This document shows, in pieces, positions 1-9,805 of a stretch of DNA of 39,727 bases. Source of the stretch: Bacteroidaceae bacterium (GTDB lineage: Bacteria > Bacteroidota > Bacteroidia > Bacteroidales > Bacteroidaceae); contig JAFZDY010000012.1 in NCBI GenBank assembly GCA_017560945.1, positions 1-39,727 of the forward strand, written 5' to 3'. The stretch's first letter is position 1. Every line of letters begins with the position of its first letter. Both the position numbers and the translations under genes were made by a program. The notes beneath the pieces are model-generated. The model saw only the letters and a program-made list of their open reading frames with translations, searched no databases and was not told the origin of the DNA.

Positions 1-39
1 TCTGACGAAAGTCCACCGATACAACTGACACTTTTCTGA
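1..39 (+). pseudogene. Partial 3' end of a probable transposase gene
   Basis: Read from base 1, the frame gives SDESPPIQLTLF and then TGA at 37-39. The inverted copy at the right edge gives SDDSPPIQLTLY and then TGA. Five of the nine substitutions between them are synonymous, two accompany the D/E change or conservative positions, and the rest give F/Y. That pattern is expected for two copies of a coding sequence. The rest of the gene lies outside the window, so whether this copy is intact cannot be judged. The transposase identity is inferred from the repetition and the flanking palindrome, not from any catalytic motif. Confidence 0.4.
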
Positions 40-70
40 CCAGAGGGAGCTTGTAATTTTAAAAAAAGAA

Positions 71-99
71 TCTCAACCGCATTAAATCAGCGATTGAGA
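71..99 (+). terminator. Stem-loop after the left element frame
   Basis: Arms tctcaaccgc (71-80) and gcgattgaga (90-99) pair with one C-A mismatch around a 9-nt loop. The same hairpin, with perfect pairing, is at 39608-39636 in the inverted copy, so it belongs to the repeated element. It lies about 30 bases after the stop codon and probably ends transcription of the element gene, shielding the mraZ promoter from readthrough. Confidence 0.5.
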
Positions 100-177
100 C
101 CCTATTTCTACGCATTGTCGATTTTTATCGGACAGCAATAAAATACAATCTTTTCTGAACTTTTTTCGTAAAAAGTG

Positions 178-197
178 TGGGGAATTGTGGGGAATTG
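178..197 (+). promoter_or_regulatory. Probable MraZ operator (two TGGGG repeats)
   Basis: Two identical 10-mers TGGGGAATTG stand back to back at 178-187 and 188-197, followed by a degenerate third unit starting TGTAC. MraZ proteins are known to bind direct TGGGN repeats with 5-nt spacers upstream of their own gene. The spacing here is exactly that, and the repeats lie just before the likely -7 element of the mraZ promoter, which suits autorepression of the dcw cluster. Confidence 0.75.
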
Positions 198-199
198 TG

Positions 200-207
200 T
201 ACCTTTA
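200..207 (+). promoter_or_regulatory. Probable mraZ/dcw promoter, -7 element
   Basis: TACCTTTA matches the Bacteroidetes -7 consensus TAnnTTTG except for the last base. No clean TTTG -33 element is seen about 19-21 bases upstream, where the MraZ repeats lie. Transcription would start near 213, about 20 bases before the GTG start of mraZ. Confidence 0.45.
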
Positions 208-232
208 CACCCGAAAACTCATTTTAAGTAAG

Positions 233-703
233 GTGAACAAGATTCAATTCATAGGAAGTAGCGATGCAAAGGCTGATTCGAAGGGACGTGTATTCCTTCC
301 AGCTAACTTTCGCCATGCAATGCAAAATGCAGGAGAAGAGAGCATGGTTATGCGCAAAGATGTATTCCAAGATTGTTTGGTAATCTATCCAGAGACCATT
401 TGGAAAGAGCAATTGGCTACATTGCGCACCAAACTTAGCCGTTGGAATCGACATGAACAGCAAATATTCCGCCAGTTCGCTGCTGATGCCGAAATCCTCA
501 CAGCTGACACCAACGGAAGAATCCTATTGCCACGTCGCTATCGCGAATTGGTAGGAATCAACATGGACGTGCGCTTCATCGGTATGGATGACACTATCGA
601 GATTTGGGCACGCGAAAAAGTGGAGGTCCCCTTCATCGCACCTGAGGAATTCGGAACAAAGTTGGAAGAACTGATGGAAACCAACCAAGAAAACACTCTA
701 TAA
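233..703 (+). CDS. mraZ: Transcriptional regulator MraZ
   Basis: MraZ is a DNA-binding protein of the SpoVT/AbrB-like fold that controls the dcw cluster. The sequence has the two expected half-domains, each with a D-x-K/N-GR-hydrophobic-LP signature: ADSKGRVFLPANFR near the N-terminus and TADTNGRILLPRRYR in the second half. I chose the GTG at 233 (MNKIQFIGSSDAKAD, 156 aa), preceded by aagtaagg. A longer in-frame reading from a TTG at 185 would begin inside the operator repeats and upstream of the predicted transcription start, and adds residues unlike the family. The gene is first in the cluster, 40 bases before rsmH, with its presumed own binding sites directly upstream. Confidence 0.93.
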   Translation: MNKIQFIGSSDAKADSKGRVFLPANFRHAMQNAGEESMVMRKDVFQDCLVIYPETIWKEQLATLRTKLSRWNRHEQQIFRQFAADAEILTADTNGRILLPRRYRELVGINMDVRFIGMDDTIEIWAREKVEVPFIAPEEFGTKLEELMETNQENTL

Positions 704-743
704 AAACAAAACAACGCATAAACGAGCAATAAAGAACAAGCAC

Positions 744-1682
744 ATGGATACCAAAGCAAACATAATTACAGCAGAAACATATCACGTGCCCGTGATGTTG
801 CACGAAACGGTGGATGGAATGAATATCCAACCTGGTGGTATCTATGTAGATCTCACTTTGGGTGGTGCTGGACATTCACGCGAGATATTGGCTCGCATGG
901 ACAAGACTGCTCGCCTCTATGGATTCGACCAAGACGAAGATGCAGAGCAGAACATCCCATCGGATGAGCGTTTCACTTTTGTACGTAGCAATTTTCGCTA
1001 CTTGAGTAACTTCATGCGCTACCATGGAGTGAACGGAAAGGTTGATGCAATATTGGCTGATTTAGGAGTTTCCTCACACCATTTTGATGATTCAGAGCGC
1101 GGCTTTTCCTTTCGCTTTGATGGAAAATTAGATATGCGTATGAACAAGAGAGCTGGACATACGGCCGCCGAGTTGTTAAACACATTGAGCGAGGAAAGAC
1201 TTGCAGATATCTTCTACCTGTATGGGGAATTGAAAAATAGTCGTAAGTTGGCTTCAGCCATTGTAAAGGCTCGTGGAGGCAAACAGATAGAAACAATCGA
1301 AGACTTTCTCAACATTGTTAAGCCAATGTTTGGTCGTGAACGCGAGAAGAAAGAATTGGCCAAAGTTTTCCAAGCATTACGTATCGAGGTAAACCAAGAG
1401 ATGGACGCATTGTGTGAAATGTTGAAATCTGCCATTCAAGTACTGAAGCCAGGGGGAAGGTTAGTAGTCATCACCTACCATTCGTTGGAGGACCGCATGG
1501 TGAAGAATATTATGCGCACAGGAAATGTTGAAGGTCGTGCAGAGCAAGACTTTTTTGGTCGTACGCAATCACCGCTTCGTCCTACGAGCAACAAGGTGAT
1601 AACTCCCACAGAGGATGAATTGAAACGAAATCCTCGTTCACGCAGTGCCAAATTGAGAATAGCAGAGAAAATAGAGTTATAA
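744..1682 (+). CDS. rsmH: 16S rRNA (cytosine(1402)-N(4))-methyltransferase RsmH
   Basis: RsmH (MraW) uses S-adenosylmethionine to methylate N4 of C1402 in 16S rRNA, in the ribosomal P site. The 312-aa product has the usual length. It starts with the conserved YHVPVMLHE segment, followed by the SAM-binding YVDLTLGGAGHS motif near residue 35. ILADLGVSSHHFDD and RGFSFRFDGKLDMRM follow in the middle, and the C-terminal YHSLEDRMVK and NPRSRSAKLRIAE segments are present. The ATG at 744 gives the standard N-terminus. It is second in the dcw cluster, as in most bacteria, 23 bases before the ftsL-like gene. Confidence 0.96.
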   Translation: MDTKANIITAETYHVPVMLHETVDGMNIQPGGIYVDLTLGGAGHSREILARMDKTARLYGFDQDEDAEQNIPSDERFTFVRSNFRYLSNFMRYHGVNGKVDAILADLGVSSHHFDDSERGFSFRFDGKLDMRMNKRAGHTAAELLNTLSEERLADIFYLYGELKNSRKLASAIVKARGGKQIETIEDFLNIVKPMFGREREKKELAKVFQALRIEVNQEMDALCEMLKSAIQVLKPGGRLVVITYHSLEDRMVKNIMRTGNVEGRAEQDFFGRTQSPLRPTSNKVITPTEDELKRNPRSRSAKLRIAEKIEL

Positions 1683-1705
1683 ACGAAAGACGGAGGAAAG
1701 AAGAT

Positions 1706-2092
1706 ATGGCAGAATCTGAACATTTAGGCACAACAACGTCTTCCAAAGAGGGTACACCTGACGGAAAACCTTCTACTTCAGGAAAAAAAATAAACTTGAA
1801 GAACATCTTTTTGGGAGATTTCCTTGTCAATGATTTCTTGCGTCGACAAGCAAAGTTGCTACTACTGATAACAGTCTACACATTCATCTACATTGGTAAC
1901 CGATACTCTGTACAACAAGAGATGATTGAAATAGACCGCCTAAGAAAGAAGTTAACTGACATCAAATACGATGCATTGACACGCTCAAGCGAACTAACCG
2001 AACGCACTCGTCAGTCACGCATCGAGGAGTATGTATCAAGTGAGCATAGTAATCTGCAAACATCTACAACTCCACCGTACGTAATCGAATAA
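1706..2092 (+). CDS. FtsL-like cell division protein
   Basis: This 128-aa protein has the layout of the Bacteroidetes FtsL-like family: a polar cytoplasmic N-terminus of about 48 residues, one membrane segment (LLLLITVYTFIYIG, near 51-65), and an extracytoplasmic helix with coiled-coil-like charge and hydrophobic spacing (QQEMIEIDRLRKKLTDIKYD). Family proteins bridge FtsQ/FtsB-type partners and the FtsW-FtsI synthase. Sequence conservation is low, so the call rests mostly on position between rsmH and ftsI, size and topology. The end (SNLQTSTTPPYVIE) is polar and probably unstructured. Confidence 0.8.
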   Translation: MAESEHLGTTTSSKEGTPDGKPSTSGKKINLKNIFLGDFLVNDFLRRQAKLLLLITVYTFIYIGNRYSVQQEMIEIDRLRKKLTDIKYDALTRSSELTERTRQSRIEEYVSSEHSNLQTSTTPPYVIE

Positions 2093-2119
2093 AAAAGATA
2101 ATAGAACAAAACTACATTT

Positions 2120-4273
2120 ATGGATTTTAGAAAGAGTACATCCATACGCTATTTAGCCATTGTCGCCCTATTGGTGATAGTGGCCATCTCTATTATTGTG
2201 CGTGCAGGTTTTCTGATGTTCGTAAAACGAGGCTATTGGGAACAAGTAGCCAACCGTTTTGTAAAAGAGAATGTTGTAGTTAAGCCCAATAGAGGAAATA
2301 TCCTTTCAGAGGACGGACAACTAATGGCAAGTAGTTTGCCCGAATATAGGATTTATATGGACTTTATGACCTCGGAATCGAAGAAATTTCCTGAACGCAG
2401 AGAAAAAGACCAGTATAGACGAGATACTCTATTGAAAAATAACATTGATGAACTTTGTGAAGGATTGCATCGTATTCTTCCCGACCAAAGTGCGGCAGAG
2501 TTCAAGGCTCATCTGCTAAAAGGAAGAAAACAGGAAAGTCGCCATTGGTCTATCTATCCTAAACGAATCTCCTACATCCAATACAAGGAAATAAGCAAAT
2601 TGCCGATATTTAACTTGGGACAATACACAGGAGGATTTATCGGAGAAAGCGTAAATCGACGTAAGAAACCATTTGGTTCATTAGCAATGAGAACATTAGG
2701 AGACACCTTTGCTGGCTATCCTGACTCTGCTAAGAATGGTTTAGAATTGGCTTATGACTCCATATTAAAGGGGAAAACAGGTATCACTCATCGCCAAAAA
2801 GTGATGAATCGATACCTGAACATTGTAGATGTGCCAGCCGTGGATGGTTGCGACATTGTGAGTACCATCAACGTCAATATGCAGGATATTGCCGAAAAGG
2901 CCCTCTTGGACAAAATGGAAGAATTGAAAGCCGACATGGGAGTAGTGATCCTGATGGAAGTTGAAACTGGTGAAGTTCGTGCAATTGTCAACATGAGCAA
3001 AGCTGATGATGGAAAGTACTACGAAATGAACAATCATGCGATCTCAACTCGTATGGAGCCTGGTTCAACATTTAAAACTGCCTCCATATTGGTAGCACTC
3101 GACGATGGTGTGGTGGATACCACTGAAGTTGTAGACACTGGCACAGGCGTACTCATGATGTATGGAAGTGCCATGAAGGATCACAATTGGCATAGAGGTG
3201 GTTACCAAAAGATTTCCTTGCCAGAAATATTAGGCGTGTCATCCAACATCGGTGTATCACGTATTATTGACGAGCATTATGGTGACAATCCAACAAAATT
3301 CGTAGAAGGTTTGTATCGCGTAGGAATTGGCGAGGATTTGGACTTGGATATACCTGGTTACCAACCTCCTATTATCCGATATCCAAACAAACAAAATTGG
3401 TGGAAGACCACATTGCCATGGATGTCCATAGGATACGAAACACAGATTGCTCCTATCAATACATTGGCATTTTATAATGCAATAGCCAATAATGGTCGAA
3501 TGGTAAAACCTCGCTTTGTAAAGGCGATTGTACGCGATGGTGAGGTAATAGAGGAATTCAAACCTATTGTCCTTAAAGAGTCCATTTGCTCTACAAGTGC
3601 TTTGAGAAAGATGCAAGATATGTTAGAAGGTGTAGTAAGTGAAGGATTGGGAAAACAAGCCGGCTCGAAACAATTCCATGTCTCTGGTAAGACAGGAACA
3701 GCTCAAGTAGCACAAGGATCTGCAGGATACAAAAGTGGAGCCATGCAATACTTGGTAAGTTTTTGCGGATATTTCCCCTCTGAAAAACCAAAATATAGTT
3801 GCATCGTCGCGATTAGAAAACCCGATTACCCTGCTTCAGGAGGAGGAATGGCAGGTCCTGTATTCAGCCGAATAGCCGAACGAGTGATGGCAGAAAGTTT
3901 GAAACGAGACATTAGAGAGGCCATAGATTCCAATACCGTGGTAATACCCGACGTAAAGAATGGAAACCTTAACGAAGCTCGATACATCCTACGTGAGTTG
4001 GACATCGATAATGAATGGGAAGGCCACTATGACAAAGAAGGTGCTTTCGGAAAAACAGACTTGATTGCCGATGGGGTTAGATTGACTCGCATGGAGTTAA
4101 AAGAGGGAGTTGTACCCGACGTAAGAGGTATGGGCGCCAAGGATGCCGTATACTTGATGGAGAAAGGCGGATTGAAAGTACAACTTAGCGGTGTCGGCAA
4201 AGTGAGAACTCAAAGCATACCTGCAGGTAACCGATTGGTGAAGGGACAAACAGTAAGACTTGTATTGAAATAA
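2120..4273 (+). CDS. ftsI: Penicillin-binding protein, FtsI/PBP3 type, with PASTA domain
   Basis: This septal D,D-transpeptidase cross-links peptidoglycan at the division site. A single membrane anchor (residues 10-33) is followed by the PBP dimerisation domain ([16 protein letters not shown] near 58). The transpeptidase domain has all three active-site motifs: S316-TF-K319, S374-S-N376 and K524-TG. After residue 600 comes a degenerate PASTA-like segment and then a clear PASTA domain beginning [14 protein letters not shown] and running to the end. At 717 aa it is longer than the proteobacterial enzyme because of this tail. PASTA domains are usual in Bacteroidetes FtsI. The gene lies between the ftsL-like gene and murE, as expected for a division PBP. 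Confidence 0.95.
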   Translation: MDFRKSTSIRYLAIVALLVIVAISIIVRAGFLMFVKRGYWEQVANRFVKENVVVKPNRGNILSEDGQLMASSLPEYRIYMDFMTSESKKFPERREKDQYRRDTLLKNNIDELCEGLHRILPDQSAAEFKAHLLKGRKQESRHWSIYPKRISYIQYKEISKLPIFNLGQYTGGFIGESVNRRKKPFGSLAMRTLGDTFAGYPDSAKNGLELAYDSILKGKTGITHRQKVMNRYLNIVDVPAVDGCDIVSTINVNMQDIAEKALLDKMEELKADMGVVILMEVETGEVRAIVNMSKADDGKYYEMNNHAISTRMEPGSTFKTASILVALDDGVVDTTEVVDTGTGVLMMYGSAMKDHNWHRGGYQKISLPEILGVSSNIGVSRIIDEHYGDNPTKFVEGLYRVGIGEDLDLDIPGYQPPIIRYPNKQNWWKTTLPWMSIGYETQIAPINTLAFYNAIANNGRMVKPRFVKAIVRDGEVIEEFKPIVLKESICSTSALRKMQDMLEGVVSEGLGKQAGSKQFHVSGKTGTAQVAQGSAGYKSGAMQYLVSFCGYFPSEKPKYSCIVAIRKPDYPASGGGMAGPVFSRIAERVMAESLKRDIREAIDSNTVVIPDVKNGNLNEARYILRELDIDNEWEGHYDKEGAFGKTDLIADGVRLTRMELKEGVVPDVRGMGAKDAVYLMEKGGLKVQLSGVGKVRTQSIPAGNRLVKGQTVRLVLK

Positions 4274-4304
4274 AAACCTATTTATATATAATCAAGGATA
4301 TCTT

Positions 4305-5759
4305 ATGAAACTACAAGAGATAATTCAAGGATTAGAGATTACTAGTATATTGGGTTCTACCTCCGTAGAAATCAATGAAATACATATAGACTCTCGCAAG
4401 GTATCGGAAGGAAGCCTCTTCATCGCCATGCGAGGGACACAATCAGATGGACACACGTTCATCCCCAAAGCAATAGAAGCAGGAGCAAACGCTATCTTGT
4501 GCGAAGAGATTCCTACTTTGAGTCACGAGTTTGAGAAGGTAACATTCATTTGTGTACCTAACACAGAGATGATAGCAGGAAAAGTCGCTACACATTTCTA
4601 TGGAAATCCGACTCAAAAGTTGAAATTGGTGGGCGTAACTGGCACAAATGGAAAAACCACCATTGCGACACTATTGTACCAAATGTTTCGCGAAATGGGA
4701 CACAAGGTAGGATTACTATCGACCGTGTGCAACTATGTTAATGACAAGGCCATACCCTCCACTCACACAACACCTGACCCCATCAGTTTAAATAGTTTAC
4801 TGAAAGAGATGGTGGAAGACGGGTGCGAATATGCCTTCATGGAAGTAAGTTCACACTCTGTAGCACAAGACCGAATTGCAGGATTAGAATTTGCAGGAGG
4901 CGTGTTCACAAATCTTACACGCGACCATTTGGATTACCATAAGACAGTAGAAAATTATTTGAAGGCTAAGAAAAAATTTTTTGATAACCTGAAAAAAAAT
5001 GCGTTCGTAGTAACCAATATCGATGATAGGAATGGATTGGTAATGACGCAAAACACTTTGGCCAAAGTAACCACGTACTCATTGCGTAGTTTGAGCGACT
5101 TTAAGGGACGTATTCTTGAAGACCATTTTGAAGGAATGCTGATAGACTTTAATGGACGCGAAACGGCAGTACAATTTGTAGGAAAATTCAATGCCAGCAA
5201 CTTGTTAGCAGTATTTGGCACTGCCGTTATGTTGGGCAAAGATACGGACGAAGTTTTGCGTGTCCTCAGTATGTTGAAACCAGTTTCTGGTCGCTTCGAG
5301 ACTGTACGTTCTTCCAAAGGCTACACCGCCATTGTCGACTATGCACATACACCTGATGCACTTGCCAATGTGTTAAGTACCATCAGAGAGGTGCTTGGCA
5401 CACGAGGAGAGGTGATAACCGTGGTGGGCGCAGGTGGAAATCGCGACAAAGGCAAACGTCCCATAATGGCACAAGAGGCCGTTAAAGGAAGTAATCGAGT
5501 GATTATCACTTCGGACAACCCTCGATTTGAAGAACCATCAGAGATTATCCAAGATATGCTTGCAGGGCTTACGGACGAGGAGCGTCAAAATGTATTGAGC
5601 ATTACTGACCGACGTGAGGCCATACGTACTGCGTGTATGTTGGCCAAGCAAGGCGACGTCATTTTGATTGCAGGAAAAGGCCATGAGGACTATCAGGAAA
5701 TAAAAGGTGTGAAATACCACTTCGATGATAAAGAAGAGGCAAAGAAAGCAATGGCATAA
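4305..5759 (+). CDS. murE: UDP-MurNAc-L-Ala-D-Glu:meso-diaminopimelate ligase
   Basis: MurE adds the third residue of the peptidoglycan stem peptide in the cytoplasm, using ATP. The 484-aa product has the three Mur ligase domains, with the P-loop G113-TNGK117-TT and the STHTTPD segment in the central domain. The DNPR motif at 404-407 (SDNPRFEEP) is the known signature for meso-diaminopimelate rather than lysine, so this cell wall should be of the mDAP type. The gene is separated by 31 bases from ftsI and by 42 from mraY. There is no murF between murE and mraY. Confidence 0.96.
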   Translation: MKLQEIIQGLEITSILGSTSVEINEIHIDSRKVSEGSLFIAMRGTQSDGHTFIPKAIEAGANAILCEEIPTLSHEFEKVTFICVPNTEMIAGKVATHFYGNPTQKLKLVGVTGTNGKTTIATLLYQMFREMGHKVGLLSTVCNYVNDKAIPSTHTTPDPISLNSLLKEMVEDGCEYAFMEVSSHSVAQDRIAGLEFAGGVFTNLTRDHLDYHKTVENYLKAKKKFFDNLKKNAFVVTNIDDRNGLVMTQNTLAKVTTYSLRSLSDFKGRILEDHFEGMLIDFNGRETAVQFVGKFNASNLLAVFGTAVMLGKDTDEVLRVLSMLKPVSGRFETVRSSKGYTAIVDYAHTPDALANVLSTIREVLGTRGEVITVVGAGGNRDKGKRPIMAQEAVKGSNRVIITSDNPRFEEPSEIIQDMLAGLTDEERQNVLSITDRREAIRTACMLAKQGDVILIAGKGHEDYQEIKGVKYHFDDKEEAKKAMA

Positions 5760-5801
5760 TTAAGTTCAACAGAAAAAAGACAAAACAAAAAAGCACAATA
5801 T

Positions 5802-7070
5802 ATGCTATACTATTTATTCGAACATTTAGAGCAAATAGACTTCCCAGGAGCACGCGTAATGGGATATGTATCTTTCCGCTCACTGATGGCTGTGATATTG
5901 GCACTCCTAATCTCTGCCATATTCGGAGAATACTTCATCAAACTACTCAAGCGCAAGCAAATAACTGAAACGCAACGCGATGCGAGTATTGACCCATTCG
6001 GTGTAGAAAAGAAGGGAGTCCCCTCTATGGGAGGAGTCATTATCATCGTGGCAATTCTGACTCCATGCTTGCTATTAGGTAAACTTGAGAATGTCTATAT
6101 GCAACTGATGCTTATCACTACCTTGTGGTTGGGAGCATTGGGATTCGCAGATGATTACATTAAGATTTTCCATCACAATAAAGAAGGACTTCACGGCCGA
6201 TTCAAGATTATCGGTCAAGTAGGCTTAGGACTGATTGTAGGTTTGACCTTATACTTGAGTCCAAACGTGGTAATAAGGGAAAACATAGAAGTTAACCGCC
6301 AAGGAGAAGAAACAGAAGTGATACACAAAAGCGAGCCTCAGAAATCGACAAAGACGACTATTCCTTTCTTCAAAAACAACAATTTGGATTATGCTGACCT
6401 TGTCGCATTTGCAGGCGAACATGCACAAACGGCTGGATGGATTTTATTCGTCATCGTTACAATCTTTGTAGTAACCGCCGTATCTAATGGCGCCAATCTT
6501 AACGACGGAATGGATGGTATGGCAGCAGGAAATAGTGCAATCATAGGAGTCACATTGGGAATATTAGCCTATGTATCAAGTCATACTGGATTCGCTTCGT
6601 ACTTGAATATTATGTACATACCTGGGTGTGAAGAGTTGGTTATCTTTATCTGCGCATTCATCGGAGCACTTATCGGATTCTTGTGGTACAACGCATTTCC
6701 TGCGCAAGTCTTCATGGGTGACACTGGAAGTTTGACCATCGGAGGTATCATTGCCGTATTTGCCATAATCATACACAAGGAGTTGTTAATACCTATCTTG
6801 TGCGGTGTATTTTTGGTTGAAAACCTAAGTGTAATCATGCAAGTCCGATATTTCAAGAAATGGAAAAAACGTGGAGAAAAAAGAAGGATCTTTAAGCGCA
6901 CACCAATACACGACCATTTCCGTACACTCCCATCTATGTTGGACAAAGAGTGTAAATACCTTATTACGCGACCTACAGCCGTATTTCACGAATCAAAAAT
7001 TACCATAAGATTTTGGATTGTGACCATTGTGTTAGCGGCCATTACTATAATCACATTGAAGATTAGATAA
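5802..7070 (+). CDS. mraY: Phospho-MurNAc-pentapeptide transferase
   Basis: MraY transfers phospho-MurNAc-pentapeptide from UDP to undecaprenyl phosphate, forming lipid I at the inner face of the membrane. The 422-aa protein is polytopic. It shows the FADDYIK motif (D117, D118) and the NLNDGMDGMAAG motif (N234, D235, D238), which contain the essential acidic residues, and a C-terminal histidine-rich loop (KRTPIHDHFR). A polar stretch of about 50 residues (near 155-200, with NRQGEETEVIHKSE) enlarges one loop compared with the roughly 360-aa proteobacterial enzyme. As far as I know this insertion is common in Bacteroidetes. The stop is only 6 bases before the murD start. Confidence 0.96.
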   Translation: MLYYLFEHLEQIDFPGARVMGYVSFRSLMAVILALLISAIFGEYFIKLLKRKQITETQRDASIDPFGVEKKGVPSMGGVIIIVAILTPCLLLGKLENVYMQLMLITTLWLGALGFADDYIKIFHHNKEGLHGRFKIIGQVGLGLIVGLTLYLSPNVVIRENIEVNRQGEETEVIHKSEPQKSTKTTIPFFKNNNLDYADLVAFAGEHAQTAGWILFVIVTIFVVTAVSNGANLNDGMDGMAAGNSAIIGVTLGILAYVSSHTGFASYLNIMYIPGCEELVIFICAFIGALIGFLWYNAFPAQVFMGDTGSLTIGGIIAVFAIIIHKELLIPILCGVFLVENLSVIMQVRYFKKWKKRGEKRRIFKRTPIHDHFRTLPSMLDKECKYLITRPTAVFHESKITIRFWIVTIVLAAITIITLKIR

Positions 7071-7076
7071 TTAAGG

Positions 7077-8408
7077 ATGAAAAGAATTGTTATATTAGGT
7101 GCAGGAGAGAGCGGCACAGGAGCAGCCGTATTGGCCAAGATGCAAGGAATGGACACATTCGTGACAGATATGGGTGGTATCAAACTCGAATACAAAGAGT
7201 TGATGAACCAATACGGAGTATCTTGGGAAGAGGGAAAACATACCGAGGAACTGATATTGACGGCAGATGAGGTCATAAAAAGTCCCGGAATACCCGATCA
7301 TGCCCCTATAGTAAAGAAGATAAAAGAACACAATATTCCCATAATCTCAGAAATCGAGTTTGCAGGACGATATACCGATGCCAAGATGATTTGTATTACA
7401 GGGAGTAATGGAAAAACCACTACTACCTCTCTCATCTACCATATATTTAAACAAGCAGGACTAAACGTAGGCTTGGCTGGAAATATCGGAAAAAGTTTAG
7501 CATTGCAGGTTGCGTTAGAAAAGCACGATTACTACGTAATAGAATTAAGTAGTTTTCAATTGGACAATATGTATAATTTTCGCGCACATATCGCGGTCTT
7601 GATGAATATCACACCAGATCATTTGGACAGATATGAGAACGAAATGCAAAACTATGTGGACGCAAAGTTCCGCATTTTGCAGAATCAAACCGAAGATGAT
7701 GCTTTTGTCTTTTGGAATGACGATCCCATCATCCAACGCGAACTGAAACGATATGGAATACATGCTAAGCTATGCCCTTTTGCACAAGCTAAAGAACAAG
7801 GGTTGGTAGCATATACTGAAGAGGAAAAGGTCTACTTTACCCAACCTATTGCGTTTAACATGGAGCAAGAGGATTTAGCCCTTACAGGAGTGCATAACCT
7901 TTACAATTCAATGGCTGCCGGAATCTCTGCAAACTTAGCGGGAATTCGCAAAGAAGACATTAGAAATGCATTAGGTAATTTCAAAGGAGTAGAACATCGA
8001 TTGGAGCGAGTTTGCAGAGTAAGAGGAGTGGAATATATCAACGATTCTAAAGCTACTAACGTAAACTCTTGCTGGTATGCATTACAAAGCATGACCACCC
8101 CTACTGTACTCATTCTGGGTGGGAAAGATAAAGGAAACGACTATAGTGAGATTTTAGATCTTGTAAAACGAAAGTGTAAAGCTCTTATCTACATGGGCTT
8201 ACATAACGAAAAACTGCACGAAGCATTTGACCATTTGGGACTCCCAATTTGCGATGTACAGAGTATGAAAGATGCTGTAGATGCAGCATATCGCATGTCA
8301 AATCCAGGCGATACAGTTTTGTTAAGCCCTTGTTGTGCAAGTTTTGACCTTTTTACAAGTTATGAAGATCGTGGCCAGCAATTCAAAGAGTGTGTAAAGA
8401 ATTTGTAA
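7077..8408 (+). CDS. murD: UDP-MurNAc-L-alanine:D-glutamate ligase
   Basis: MurD attaches D-glutamate to UDP-MurNAc-L-Ala in the cytoplasm. The 443-aa product opens with a Rossmann-like domain (RIVILGAGESGTGAA) that binds the uridine nucleotide. The ATP P-loop is G109-SNGK113-TTTTS, followed by YVIELSSFQLD and LMNITPDHLDRYE of the central domain. The C-terminal domain has INDSKATNVNS and the LSPCCASFDLF segment typical of MurD. The start ATG follows taagg, one of the better ribosome-binding sites in this cluster. Confidence 0.96.
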   Translation: MKRIVILGAGESGTGAAVLAKMQGMDTFVTDMGGIKLEYKELMNQYGVSWEEGKHTEELILTADEVIKSPGIPDHAPIVKKIKEHNIPIISEIEFAGRYTDAKMICITGSNGKTTTTSLIYHIFKQAGLNVGLAGNIGKSLALQVALEKHDYYVIELSSFQLDNMYNFRAHIAVLMNITPDHLDRYENEMQNYVDAKFRILQNQTEDDAFVFWNDDPIIQRELKRYGIHAKLCPFAQAKEQGLVAYTEEEKVYFTQPIAFNMEQEDLALTGVHNLYNSMAAGISANLAGIRKEDIRNALGNFKGVEHRLERVCRVRGVEYINDSKATNVNSCWYALQSMTTPTVLILGGKDKGNDYSEILDLVKRKCKALIYMGLHNEKLHEAFDHLGLPICDVQSMKDAVDAAYRMSNPGDTVLLSPCCASFDLFTSYEDRGQQFKECVKNL

Positions 8409-8487
8409 ATCAAAACTACTAATATACTCAACAAAAGCAATATTAAAGAAACGAACTATTAAATAACTCAACAAAGTTTTCGAATAT

Positions 8488-9780
8488 ATGGATTTATTGA
8501 AAAGCCTTTTTAAAGGAGACAAGGTTATCTGGGTAGTATTTTTAATGCTATGCATGATATCCGTTATTGAGGTATTTAGTGCTGCGAGTACACTTACATA
8601 CAAGAATGGTAATTATTGGGTACCAATCTCCCAACATTTATTGTATATGATGATAGGTGCCGGAGTCGTATTATTGACACACAATATGCCATGTAAGATA
8701 TTTCGTCTGATACCAGTAATTACATTACCCACTTCTGTTATATTGCTTTTGATTACTATGTTTTTTGGTGAAAGAGTGAATGGTGCTGGTCGTTGGTTAA
8801 CTATTGGAAGCATAAATTTTCAACCTTCAGAAATAGGGAAATTAGCCGTTATTACTTCAACAGCGCTTATACTATCCATGATGCAGGAGGAAAAAGGTGC
8901 TAATCCACGAGCATTCAAATACATATTGGGGATAACAGGACTTATCTGCCTTCTTATTGCCCCTGAAAACTTCTCTACCGCGGGTATGTTGTTTGGTGTA
9001 ACTGTATTGATGATGTTTATTGGAAGAGTTCCTTTTAGACAACTTGGAAAAATGTTGGGCTGTATTTTCTTGGTATTAGGAATAGCCGTAGGAGCACTCT
9101 TTGCCACGCCTAATAAGGTGTTGGATGAAATTCCTGGACTTCATCGTGCTGTTACTTGGAAAGGACGTTTGACAGGTTTTTTCGTAGATGAAGGAGAAGT
9201 TACACCTCAAGAATACGATATCAACAAAAATGCACAAGTTGCGCACGCAAATATTGCTATAGCGACAAGTCATCTTATTGGTAAAATGCCAGGAAATTCT
9301 GTGGAACGCGATTTCCTTTCGCAAGCTTTTTCTGATTTTATCTATGCTATAATCATAGAAGAATTAGGATTGATTGGAGGGGCTTTTGTCGCATTCCTCT
9401 ATATCATTTTACTCTTACGAACAGGACGAATAGCTGGGCAATGCGACAAGAAATACTTGTCGCTAATGATAATGGGGCTTGCTCTTTTGTTAGTATGTCA
9501 GGCCATGCTAAATATGATGGTAGCAGTAGGATTGTTCCCCGTTACAGGTCAACCATTGCCTCTAATCAGCAAGGGAGGAACATCTACACTCATCAATTGT
9601 GTTTACATTGGCATCATTCTTAGTGTAAGCCGTTACGTAGAGAAGAAGAAACAACAAGAAGCCTTGTTGGCCAGCGTGCAAGCACAATCTGTAATTGGTG
9701 GGGATGCAATTTCATTGTCAGCAATCGAAACTGAACAAGCAGAAGACGAATACGAAGAATTAGAAAGTAGTAATAATTAG
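8488..9780 (+). CDS. ftsW: Septal peptidoglycan glycosyltransferase FtsW (SEDS family)
   Basis: FtsW polymerises lipid II at the septum together with FtsI. The 430-aa sequence is a polytopic SEDS protein. It has the family segments GAGRWLTIGSINFQPSE in the first half and VAVGLFPVTGQPLPLISKGGTS near the C-terminus, the latter being the SEDS signature. The extracytoplasmic loop after the middle (HRAVTWKGRLTGFF) precedes QVAHANIAIATSHLIG. The C-terminal 50 residues are charged, ending in an acidic run (EQAEDEYEELESSNN), and should lie in the cytoplasm. Its place between murD and murG is the standard one, which separates it from the elongation paralogue RodA. Confidence 0.95.
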   Translation: MDLLKSLFKGDKVIWVVFLMLCMISVIEVFSAASTLTYKNGNYWVPISQHLLYMMIGAGVVLLTHNMPCKIFRLIPVITLPTSVILLLITMFFGERVNGAGRWLTIGSINFQPSEIGKLAVITSTALILSMMQEEKGANPRAFKYILGITGLICLLIAPENFSTAGMLFGVTVLMMFIGRVPFRQLGKMLGCIFLVLGIAVGALFATPNKVLDEIPGLHRAVTWKGRLTGFFVDEGEVTPQEYDINKNAQVAHANIAIATSHLIGKMPGNSVERDFLSQAFSDFIYAIIIEELGLIGGAFVAFLYIILLLRTGRIAGQCDKKYLSLMIMGLALLLVCQAMLNMMVAVGLFPVTGQPLPLISKGGTSTLINCVYIGIILSVSRYVEKKKQQEALLASVQAQSVIGGDAISLSAIETEQAEDEYEELESSNN

Positions 9781-9805
9781 AAGATAGATCATAACACATA
9801 AAATT

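Larger units (their letters stand above)
1..135 (+). mobile_element. Insertion-sequence-like 3' end, left copy
   Basis: Bases 1 to about 135 match the reverse complement of about 39572-39705 with a single one-base indel in the first 100 bases and scattered substitutions. The shared block holds the end of an open frame (1-39), a stem-loop (71-99) and a tail containing gatttttatcggaca (119-133). Substitutions in the frame part are mostly synonymous, so the two copies diverged as coding DNA. I infer the 3' end of a transposase gene plus the terminal part of its element. No transposase body or second inverted repeat lies in the window, so the IS family cannot be named. Confidence 0.5.

Noticed and set aside
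185-232. Upstream TTG start for mraZ giving 16 more residues
   Set aside because: It lies inside the TGGGG repeats and upstream of the predicted transcription start. The added residues do not resemble MraZ N-termini.
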